Part shown: piece after piece, positions 54,324-63,090 of the stretch
Numbering within the stretch: the stretch's first letter is position 1
Layout of the letters: every line of letters starts with the position of its first letter
Assembly (NCBI GenBank): GCA_033032865.1
Contig: JAWHQI010000328.1
Span: forward strand, 1,736,001 to 1,800,000
Source of the DNA: Dactylorhiza incarnata
Lineage: Eukaryota; Streptophyta; Magnoliopsida; Asparagales; Orchidaceae
Direction of reading: 5' to 3'
Length of the DNA stretch: 64,000 nucleotides
The notes under the pieces: model-generated
Database searches by the model: none
The model's input: the letters and a program-made list of their open reading frames with translations, nothing else
Told to the model about the DNA's origin: nothing
Translations under genes and position numbers: made by a program

Positions 54324-55871
54324 TGATGGCGCAAATCTCACACACCGCTATAGGCGGTAGCTCGACTGCGGCACGAAACGGCAGTGTACCGATCGTTCAA
54401 GTAATATAAAGCGAGGAGTAATCCCCGAGTATCGAATCTCTCAAGGAACACAGTAAGGTGGAGTTTATTGTCGAGGAAGGACTTGAGATTGAAGTCCTGC
54501 GAAAGGCGGAATGCGAATGAAAGGGCTTTGGGGGTTTGTGAATACTTAAAATAAATATTACCACTACTCCTATGCAATGCTGCTATGCAATGCTTCGATA
54601 GGCGGATGGAGACTAGGCAGGCCTTGAGCGCGCTGCGTCGAAAGAGCGGATGGACGAGAAGGCAAGCGGAGTGAGGGTCGCGAGCACCTCTTCGTCAAGC
54701 ACGCCACTAGCAATTGCTAGTGCGGCACCGATCGTGGCGGTGGAATGGAAAATGAAATAAGGCGCACCTCAATGACACAAATGAACAAAATAATTTCATA
54801 AACATGAAATAAGCAATATTAGGCATGATTCATAGTGTTCATCATCAAGATAAAGAGAATACATCACACATAACCACAAAAATAGAGGAAAAAGGCAGGA
54901 GATACGACCGAATCTGGAGTCTCGTTGTAGATTTACGGTAGGAAGCACCGGGTTGTCAATCCGCGTCCTAGCTCGGTCCCAACTGCGTCCGGGGTAGAAG
55001 AGGGCTGTCACACCTCCCAATGGACCCGTCTTCTCCAGCGATTTACAATCCGGCCACGTCTATTGCGGAGAACCTCTTCTTTAGCGGTCAAAGTGAGTGT
55101 AAGGACCCTTCCTTTAAGCCTTTGGATGATGGAGGAGGCCTAGGGGGTGAAAATCCCCTGAAAACGGCGAAAACGGCGGACTGAACGGAGCAGAGTTGCG
55201 TCCTCCCGACCTAATTCGCGAACAGGTCAATAAATAGGCGCTGGATTAAACACTGCGCACGATCATTGGCGCACGACCAGTGGTCGTGCGCACTGGAATC
55301 CTGCGATCGTGCGCACCGCCTGGACAGAACCTGCACGAGATGAAATCATAAAATAAAATGTTCGCACGACCAGTGGCGCACGACCGTTGATCGTGCGCAC
55401 TAGCGTCGGTGGTCGTGCGCAATAGGTGAGACAGAACTCATAAAATTACAATTAGGTGCGCACGGACAGTGGCGCACGACCGGTGGTCGTGCGCACTGGA
55501 GTTGATGGGCGTGCGCACTGCACTAGACAGAACTCGTAAAAGGGGCTAAGTGCGCACGATCAGTGGCGCACGACCAGTGGTCGTGCGCACTAGAACAAGT
55601 GATCGTGCGCAGTGTTCCTGTGCAGAATTGCACCGGAAACACTTGCACGCCTCCTATTCCAGCACAAACACAGGTCTAGCCACCGAAAGTGGCACTTAAC
55701 AACATATGAGTACTATGAAAGGAAATAAACACGAAAACACGCCAAAGTGGGCCAAAATGTGCACCTAGCATGGGTTATCAATTATAAACTATAATAAGGC
55801 TAAAGTGCGTGATATTGACTAAATAATGGCCCGGATGAGTCCATGAAGGTGTATATAATCAGGACTCATCA
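54324..55871 (-). repeat. E6 3' LTR with hairpin cassettes
   Basis: It reads TGATGGCGCA...GGACTCATCA. At 55252-55616 four cassettes of about 100 bp each hold a central hairpin; 55269-55291 has 11-bp arms GCGCACGACCA and TGGTCGTGCGC around one G. Each is flanked by weaker outer arms (TGCGCACGATCA and TGATCGTGCGCA). Confidence 0.92.
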
Positions 55872-57762
55872 CACCCCCAGACTTAACTGTTTGCGCGTCC
55901 CGAGCAAACGAATCCGGCGGAAGTTGAAAAAGATAATTAAAATAGCGAATTACGCAGGGGAGTACAGTGCGAAGTAACATACGCATGCGAGTAGGAATTC
56001 TAGTAGAAGAAGATTCTAGCTATGCTAACTAATTTACGTAAGTACTAAAGCGTACTCAAAGATTTAATTGTACTCAGTGGGTGAATTATGAAGAATTTGA
56101 CGATCATGCCCGGTATGGAAGTGACGAGACGCTGAGGCGGGTGTTGCAAAAGATCGGGGCTTAGGAATAACTCCGCTGAAATCCATCAACGTCGTGAACC
56201 ATACGCTTGCCCGGTCACACTCTCTCCACGGCGCTAGCAAACTCGCAAATCAAATCAGTAGGACTTATAGGATTAAAACGGGGCTTAGGTTACGGAATGA
56301 TATGCAAAGATAAACATGACGGCTACGCAACCCAAATGAGCCGACGGCACACTACACCTTACAAAACCAAACAACTATGCTCGTGTGACACACCCCCAGA
56401 CCTATCATGAAAACCAGGTGTGCACACAGCCTACTTTACAAATACCAACAGATTTTTCTCTTTAGCTTGGGAGGATTATTTTCAGGATACTCTTCTTTTT
56501 TTCTTTTATATATTTTTCTTCTTTCAAGCAACCTCCAGTTGGTTCAAAATCAGCGGATAGACAATATTTTCTCTTCAAAACACAATGATACCACACACCA
56601 CACAAGTTGGAAATTATGAGCACAGTTAAAACATTTTTTTTTTTTGGTTGCGGGCGTAGGATAGGCTTCAGGCTTTGGTGGATGAGGAGGAGCTGAACAT
56701 AAAAATGGTAGGCACAAATTTGGCTTGCAAAGGCGAATGAAAGGGGCATGGAATAACAAAGCTCAAACTAGCCAAATGGTGGCCTACATCATGCTTGACT
56801 CAACAAGTAGCTCTCACCCATGCTTCAAGAGTCGCTTGGGGCAAGTTCTTAGCCCACGAGAAAGATAAACCTTCCTCCCGACTCGAGCAACACACGTTTA
56901 GCGACCGCACACACACAACACCGGGTTATCATCAATTTCATTCGAATTCACCACTTGAGTACATTAAATCTAAATTTACGCAGAGATACTGCACATAAAT
57001 TAAATGCATAAAGAAAATCTAATTCTACGCAAATTCTACTATAGCATGCGAAGCGACTAGAACACTACATGAGTCGACACTGCGCTCCAAATAATAATTC
57101 CTGTGTTAATAGCCTATTTCACCTTCCGACCAGACTAGCTTAAACGGAACAACACAACAAGATAAGCACACACTCAAGTGGGTGAAATGGTTCGTGAAGC
57201 AAAAAAACAATGATAATGAGAATGATAAACAAAAATCAACCATCTAGCATGCAATGCAACTCGTGCACAGTGGATAACACCACTCGCTCCCCCAGACTTA
57301 AGCTAAGCAATATATCTAGAAGTTGAAGCTAAAAGAGGGAAGGAAGTGTTACCCAATGCTCAGAAATGAGCATACCAGACGATTGGCGATAAGATCAAAA
57401 ATAGTCCGCAACATCCGCCATCTCAAGGAACCAAGGCCACCTGAAAATTAGATACTAGAACAACAAAAATAGTAAAAACTGGATTAAAACAAGTGAGAGC
57501 ACAACAAATCAAGAAATCTGGGTTATCACCCATGGGGTAAACCTATTCCTGCAATTAACATTGACCACTCGCACACAAAATAAGGGAACAGAAAAAGCTG
57601 AATAAATAAAACTATGCCCAGAGGAGCATTCCATAAACAAAATGTTATTATTACAAACATAACAAGAGCAAGAGTTCAAATGTCTTGACAAAAGACCTAA
57701 AAAAAACAACAAGGGAAAAACAGATAATATAGCCAAGAATAGCTCGCATGCGGGGGAAAAGA
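55872..57762 (-). other. E6 non-coding interior with three polypurine-tract-like sites
   Basis: No coding motif. AAGTCTGGGGGTG (minus) adjoins the 3' LTR at 55872-55884. Similar G-tracts are at 56391-56403 and 57287-57300. Short minus readings 56462-56759 and 57509-57766 lack any domain. Confidence 0.65.
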
Positions 57763-59031
57763 TCACTCGTCGTCGCTATCGCTGTCAATAACCACAACAG
57801 GCGGCGACCGGCGGGAAGATGAAGCGGCGCGACCCGGAGGTGGAGGAATATTTAGTCCGCCCCGCAGCGCTTGCTGATAAACGAAGTCCGTGAGCCAGTA
57901 CTGGTTTGCCTCCAGATCGGAGAGGCGTCGATCAAAACTGGGCACTTCCGGTGCTCTTGAAGAACTGCCTTCCTCCTTGGCTCTCCGCCCATGCTGAGAT
58001 GAATGACTCCGCGGCTGCGGAAGAACTACCTCTCGGTGAGTATTCGGCGGCTCAGCCGGCTCTCCCTGCTCCTCGTCACCCTGCCTCTCCCTAGGCGTAT
58101 CTCCAGGCATCACAACCACAAAACGTTTGCTATTCTTCTTCCCCACGACCCGCAACAAGTGGAAACTCACCATGGTGGCCCGCGTGATAGAGGAGGGTGC
58201 AGTCACCTGCACCATCGGAGGTAGATGACTCCAAACCCCCAAGCTTTTGGCAATGCGGGTGATGTAGTAAGCACCGCCAATGGCACCAGTGAGACCGTAG
58301 GTGGCCTCGTGGTGGAAGAAGAAAGCCAACATGTAGCCGAGATGCAAAGGTTGCCGAAATTCCATACTATAGAGGGCGATAAGATCTTGCCACCCCACTA
58401 CATTCTGACTAAGCGCACGGGCAACAAGAGAATGGCTGAGGACGTGCTGCAGGTAACGGAGAGCAGGTGCGACGATCCATGTGGATTTGCTTTTTCTGGC
58501 CACATATTCCTCATCACGACCCGTGAGGGCACACCACGCGGCACGCGGAGTAACCCCATCAGGGAAGGAGACGTCCAAGTCCAGAAACGGGATCGTCGCG
58601 GCCTCGGCTTCGGTGTAGAATCCAGCGCACACTGCCAACTCGGATAAAGAGACAGTGAAAACCTTGCCCAAAATCCGAAAAGAACACTTTCCCGGACGTT
58701 GACCGGAGGGCAAAACTTCCCACTCAAATGTAGAAAGAAATTCCAAGGTGAGCTCCCGGTAGCCGAGATCATCGCACCCGAGCACCCCACTCCAATGATC
58801 GAAAGAATAACGTTGGAGGACGGCCGCCCCCAACTCCCCATTGTCGCCGATAGAGTTCAATTCGTTCCAATCCACTAGACGTTGCGATAGGAACGGCTTC
58901 TCCTTGAGAGAATTGAATCGCCTTGTGTGCGAATCTTTGGAAAAGGTAGCCATCCTAGCAAGGATCTGAGCGGGAGAGGCGGAAGTGCGGCCGGAGCGTT
59001 GGTAGACATTTTGGCGATCCCTAGAGCTCAT
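57763..59031 (-). CDS. E6 ATHILA-ORF1-like protein, 422 residues
   Basis: The ATG at 59031 (MSSRDRQNVYQRSGRT) is chosen over 59256, whose first 75 residues are Arg/Pro-rich leader. Features: FLSQRLVDWNEL, DLGYRELTLEFLSTFEWE, LGKVFTVSLSELAVCAGF, WCALTGRDEEYV, APALRYLQHVLSHSLVARAL and LHLGYMLAFFFHHEATYG; this order fits the ATHILA ORF-1 family (PF03078) from memory. The C-terminus is low-complexity and ends VVVIDSDSDDE, an acidic run. The frame is intact. ATHILA ORF-1 function is not established. A plant-like leader CCTAGGGTTCTTC lies upstream near 59155. Confidence 0.72.
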   Translation of the reverse strand: MSSRDRQNVYQRSGRTSASPAQILARMATFSKDSHTRRFNSLKEKPFLSQRLVDWNELNSIGDNGELGAAVLQRYSFDHWSGVLGCDDLGYRELTLEFLSTFEWEVLPSGQRPGKCSFRILGKVFTVSLSELAVCAGFYTEAEAATIPFLDLDVSFPDGVTPRAAWCALTGRDEEYVARKSKSTWIVAPALRYLQHVLSHSLVARALSQNVVGWQDLIALYSMEFRQPLHLGYMLAFFFHHEATYGLTGAIGGAYYITRIAKSLGVWSHLPPMVQVTAPSSITRATMVSFHLLRVVGKKNSKRFVVVMPGDTPRERQGDEEQGEPAEPPNTHREVVLPQPRSHSSQHGRRAKEEGSSSRAPEVPSFDRRLSDLEANQYWLTDFVYQQALRGGLNIPPPPGRAASSSRRSPPVVVIDSDSDDE

Positions 59032-59215
59032 GGCGGAAGGAGGGCAAAGGAGAGCAAAGAAAGGAGGAGGAAGGAAATGGACTCGCCGGAAGGAAGGGAA
59101 GGAGGCGCACGATCGGCGGCGAAGGGGAAGAACGGCGCACGGGCGATCGCGAAGAAGAACCCTAGGTCGTGCGTGAAAGGCTCGGGCGGACGGGTTTTTA
59201 AAAAAAATCTGGGCC

Positions 59216-59276
59216 GATCGCACGACCAGTGATCGTGCGCGATAAGTAGTGCGCACGACTAGTGATCGTGCGCAAT
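59216..59276 (-). repeat. Copies of the E6 LTR hairpin word inside the element
   Basis: GCACGACCAGTGATCGTGCGC and GTGCGCACGACTAGTGATCG (cited in part) lie between the two E6 genes, upstream of the ATHILA-like ORF. They have the same arms as the LTR cassettes. Confidence 0.8.
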
Positions 59277-59483
59277 AGGAATTTTTTCAGCGGCCAAAAT
59301 TTTTAGTGAAAACGCCAATCACCGTGCAGTTTACGCACAAACAAGAGTCAGCACACGCAGCGAGACTTTCATAGCCTTAACAAAAACTCAACTAAATCAA
59401 ACAAAATAAAGTTTCAGGAAAAATAAGGATAACTACTGGGGTTAATGTCATCCCAGCACGACTTATTCGAATATATAAAAGTT

Positions 59484-60680
59484 CTAGCTAATGGGTTTAT
59501 GGAAAGAAAAGTGCACAGGTAACTGTTCTAGTATGCGCATCGGTAGCGGGTACCGATACGGAGACAGAACAGTCACCCCTCTACCTAAATAATAATACCT
59601 GCTAAACACAAGTAGAGGGAAAAGAAAGTAAGAAGAGGAGGAGGCCTGGTCCTCACTCATCTCACCAAAACTATCCTTGCACAGCAAGGTATCGTCCACA
59701 GCAGGTCCGCAGGAGGAGAAGGCAATGAGTGAGGCTTCCTCTATGGAGGAAGGATCAACCTCCTCACATGAAAGGATACACTCATCATTGACTTGAGCAC
59801 AAAGCTCCAAGTCCTCCTGGGGCACCTGTACGGACTCAACCTGCACAGGCTCGAATGAAGAAGGGGGATCAAGAATTAAAGAAGACGAAGGACATAAATA
59901 AACATCAATCGGGGGAGTGGTCCCGGTCTCACTCCCATCAAGTTGGGGAAGTAAAATAATGTTAGCATTGTCATCAATGCTACAAGAGTCGGTGGGATCA
60001 ACGGTGGCCAGGCTTAGGATTTGGACTTCCTCCACCGGTGCTGAGGAAAACTCCTCTTCACCTAGAAGGTTGTCCTCCTCCATAGGAATAGGCACAACAC
60101 TAAGATCAACCGCCTCCTCTTGTGACACCTCATCGACAATGTCGTCGGAGACGAGCGTAGTATGCACAACAGCGGGAAGAATCGGTTCCACAAGAAGTGG
60201 TGGATGCACTGGGAGAATAGATTCAGCAATGTCGGTGCCCAAATCAGCCACACATCTGGTGACTGTGTCAACGCCATACCCTTCAAGATGTGAAGGTGGC
60301 AAAGACACAAAACCGGATGTTGAAGGTGTGCCGCAAGAGTTAGGAGTTGGGACGATCCGGATATCCGGCTCGTCATCCTCATCCAATTGGCGACGAAAAG
60401 CAGCACAATCCTTCAGGGCATGATCTGTCCTCCGACAAAACTGGCACTGCCTAGCGGGCTTCTTTGGCACAGCGGGGGCTGGAGCCGAAAAGAAGTACGA
60501 CGGTAAAGGCTCAGCAGAGTAGCCATAAGACTTACGCGCACCATAAGAGGTACCGGACGAAGTCGGTGCTCCATATGCTGGGCGAGAAGAATTATGCCTA
60601 CTATTCTCCGTAGGGCATTCATCACTAGAGTGGGAGGTAGCTCCACACCAACGGCAACGGAAATTGAAATGTGCCCACAT
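59484..60680 (-). CDS. E6 double zinc-knuckle acidic protein, 398 residues
   Basis: ATG 60680 lies about 205 bp after the primer-binding site, in the gag position. Two perfect C-x2-C-x4-H-x4-C knuckles: CRWCGATSHSSDEC (residues 9-22) and CQFCRRTDHALKDC (79-92), linked by a Ser/Tyr/Gly-rich stretch. From about 95 to 350 it is rich in Asp, Glu, Ser, Val and Pro without a known domain. No capsid. The layout parallels E2 12236-13619. It may bind RNA; inference. The last 50 residues change character (basic, aromatic). Confidence 0.7.
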   Translation of the reverse strand: MWAHFNFRCRWCGATSHSSDECPTENSRHNSSRPAYGAPTSSGTSYGARKSYGYSAEPLPSYFFSAPAPAVPKKPARQCQFCRRTDHALKDCAAFRRQLDEDDEPDIRIVPTPNSCGTPSTSGFVSLPPSHLEGYGVDTVTRCVADLGTDIAESILPVHPPLLVEPILPAVVHTTLVSDDIVDEVSQEEAVDLSVVPIPMEEDNLLGEEEFSSAPVEEVQILSLATVDPTDSCSIDDNANIILLPQLDGSETGTTPPIDVYLCPSSSLILDPPSSFEPVQVESVQVPQEDLELCAQVNDECILSCEEVDPSSIEEASLIAFSSCGPAVDDTLLCKDSFGEMSEDQASSSSYFLFPLLVFSRYYYLGRGVTVLSPYRYPLPMRILEQLPVHFSFHKPIS

Positions 60681-60884
60681 AGTGCGAAGATAAAACGATT
60701 CTCAAAACTAAGAACACTATTGTGCGAAATACTATACCTAACAAAATTTTACTAAAGCAACCTACTATAAAACAAGAAAATGGACTAAAAAGAACAGAAA
60801 TAAAAAGAAAAGAAAATGCAATTTACAAAAGGAAGGGCTTTTCTCTCAGATTCTTCCTCTCCAGAAAACTCACACGACTGTGTT

Positions 60885-60902
60885 CCCCGGCAACGGCGCC
60901 AA
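60885..60902 (-). other. E6 primer-binding site (tRNA-Asp)
   Basis: The minus strand TTGGCGCCGTTGCCGGGG, five bases inside the 5' LTR, complements the tRNA-Asp 3' end. Confidence 0.88.
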
Positions 60903-60907
60903 AAACT

Positions 60908-62455
60908 TGATGGCGCAAATCTCACACACCGCTATAGGCGGTAGCTCGACTGCGGCACGAAACGGCAGTGCACCGATCGTTCAAGTAATATAAAGCGAGG
61001 AGTAATCCCCGAGTATCGAATCTCTCAAGGAACACAGTAAGGTGGAGTTTATTGTCGAGGAAGGACTTGAGATTGAAGTCCTGCGAAAGGCGGAATGCGA
61101 ATGAAAGGGCTTTGGGGGTTTGTGAATACTTAAAATAAATATTACCACTACTCCTATGCAATGCTGCTATGCAATGCTTCGATAGGCGGATGGAGACTAG
61201 GCAGGCCTTGAGCGCGCTGCGTCGAAAGAGCGGATGGACGAGAAGGAAAGCGGAGTGAGGGTCGCGAGCACCTCTTCGTCAAGCACGCCACTAGCAATTG
61301 CTAGTGCGGCACCGATCGTGGCGGTGGAATGGAAAATGAAATAAGGCGCACCTCAATGACACAAATGAACAAAATAATTTCATAAACATGAAATAAGCAA
61401 TATTAGGCATGATTCATAGTGTTCATCATCAAGATAAAGAGAATACATCACACATAACCACAAAAATAGAGGAAAAAGGCAGGAGATACGACCGAATCTG
61501 GAGTCTCGTTGTAGATTTACGGTAGGAAGCACCGGGTTGTCAATCCGCGTCCTAGCTCGGTCCCAACTGCGTCCGGGGTAGAAGAGGGCTGTCACACCTC
61601 CCAATGGACCCGTCTTCTCCAGCGATTTACAATCCAGCCACGTCTATTGCGGAGAACCTCTTCTTTAGCGGTCAAAGTGAGTGTAAGGACCCTTCCTTTA
61701 AGCCTTTGGATGATGGAGGAGGCCTAGGGGGTGAAAATCCCCTGAAAACGGCGAAAACGGCGGACTGAACGGAGCAGAGTTGCGTCCTCCCGACCTAATT
61801 CGCGAACAGGTCAATAAATAGGCGCTGGATTAAACACTGCGCACGATCATTGGCGCACGACCAGTGGTCGTGCGCACTGGAATCCTGCGATCGTGCGCAC
61901 CGCCTGGACAGAACCTGCACGAGATGAAATCATAAAATAAAATGTTCGCACGACCAGTGGCGCACGACCGTTGATCGTGCGCACTAGCGTCGGTGGTCGT
62001 GCGCAATAGGTGAGACAGAACTCATAAAATTACAATTAGGTGCGCACGGACAGTGGCGCACGACCGGTGGTCGTGCGCACTGGAGTTGATGGGCGTGCGC
62101 ACTGCACTAGACAGAACTCGTAAAAGGGGCTAAGTGCGCACGATCAGTGGCGCACGACCAGTGGTCGTGCGCACTAGAACAAGTGATCGTGCGCAGTGTT
62201 CCTGTGCAGAATTGCACCGGAAACACTTGCACGCCTCCTATTCCAGCACAAACACAGGTCTAGCCACCGAAAGTGGCACTTAACAACATATGAGTACTAT
62301 GAAAGGAAATAAACACGAAAACACGCCAAAGTGGGCCAAAATGTGCACCTAGCATGGGTTATCAATTATAAACTATAATAAGGCTAAAGTGCGTGATATT
62401 GACTAAATAATGGCCCGGATGAGTCCATGAAGGTGTATATAATCAGGACTCATCA
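60908..62455 (-). repeat. E6 5' LTR
   Basis: Near-identical to 54324-55871; hairpin cassettes are at 61836-62200. The three differences I see correspond to plus-strand T/C in GCAGTGTACC, C/A in AAGGCAAGC and G/A in ATCCGGCC. Confidence 0.92.
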
Positions 62456-62460
62456 GTATA

Positions 62461-62596
62461 TCACATTTTGTTTTCCTTATTTCTTGATTCATGAAATACG
62501 CAAGATCCTTACTCTTTGGGTTGTTCTTGTTATTTCTTCTGATGCGCACATTTGATGTGCTATTATCATTATGAATGGTATGTAGAAAACCCAACA
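62461..62596 (+). repeat. Copia-A 3' LTR, last part
   Basis: It continues from 54323 after E6 and ends GAAAACCCAACA. AACAC (62597-62601) closes the TSD of copia-A. Confidence 0.88.
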
Positions 62597-62601
62597 AACA
62601 C

Positions 62602-62880
62602 ACATTATGCCGTCACCGCTCGCTACTCGCGAGTGAGATTCCTGGTCCGCCTCGCCTTGCTCCAGCAGGATGCTCGCAGCGAATCGGCAAGTACTCTCTG
62701 AATCGCCCGTAGCTGATTTTCCCGTAATTCGGCGAACATTGGGCTGTACAGTTAACTTCCTGTCTTTCTAAGGACTCAAACCGACAAAATTATACATAGC
62801 CTTTCTATACATCTTTATGGCTCAGCCTAAAATCACTTTAACTCTCATCTATTTTATCAAATCAGAGGTATGTCCCAACA
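62602..62880 (-). repeat. E1 5' LTR, remainder
   Basis: It lies past the copia-A TSD and ends CCCAACA at 62880, mirroring TGTTGG at 5806. The E1 TSD cannot be checked because the other end is outside the window. Confidence 0.6.
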
Positions 62881-63090
62881 AGAGGAACTTGAGGGGTTGA
62901 GTACTTGAGCGTTAGAGAAGCGCTTGAGCGCTTGAGCACTTGACCGTTGGAGAGACACTTGAGGGCTTTAGCACATGAGCGCTCAAGAGACACTTGAGCG
63001 CTTGAGCTAGAGAGTACGAGAGTTCTAATTCTTCGTCGGAAAAACTTCAGAGTTCCAAGTTTTCGTCGGAAAAACCTTGAGAGCCATTTT
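62881..63090. other. Unassigned spacer with TTGAGCGC repeats
   Basis: About 210 bp between E1 and the next LTR. CACTTGAGCGCTTGAG-like words recur six or so times in both orientations (62910-63010), and TTCGTCGGAAAAAC twice (63034-63076). No gene seen. It may be host DNA or part of another LTR. Confidence 0.45.

Larger units (their letters stand above)
54324..62455 (-). mobile_element. E6: young pol-less Athila-type element
   Basis: LTRs are at 60908-62455 (5') and 54324-55871 (3'), both exactly 1548 bp, in which I find three mismatches (about 0.2 percent). The TSD is GTATA (54319-54323, 62456-62460). The tRNA-Asp primer-binding site is at 60885-60902. It codes a zinc-knuckle protein (59484-60680) and an ATHILA-ORF1-like protein (57763-59031) but no capsid, protease, RT or integrase. 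It must have moved recently using proteins made elsewhere. Confidence 0.92.
6422..62596 (+). mobile_element. Copia-A: Angela/Tork-like Ty1/copia element, split by five insertions
   Basis: The 5' LTR is 6422-7485; the 3' LTR is 53392-54323 joined to 62461-62596; the TSD is AACAC. A tRNA-iMet primer-binding site, gag, protease, integrase, RT and RNase H follow in copia order, and a polypurine tract (AAGTGGGAGAC) sits before the 3' LTR. Taking out the solo LTR, E2, E5, E7 and E6 leaves an element of about 8 kb. The RNase H region (RSHQRSKHI, ADPLTKPL, MGIRYL-like end) resembles Angela-type copia proteins from memory. Several stops, a deletion in RT and altered protease and zinc residues make it inactive. 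Confidence 0.9.

Noticed and set aside
54338..55020. Minus frames of 79 and 74 codons, duplicated at 60922-61604
   Set aside because: They lie in both E6 LTRs, so duplication is explained by the LTR; no domain.
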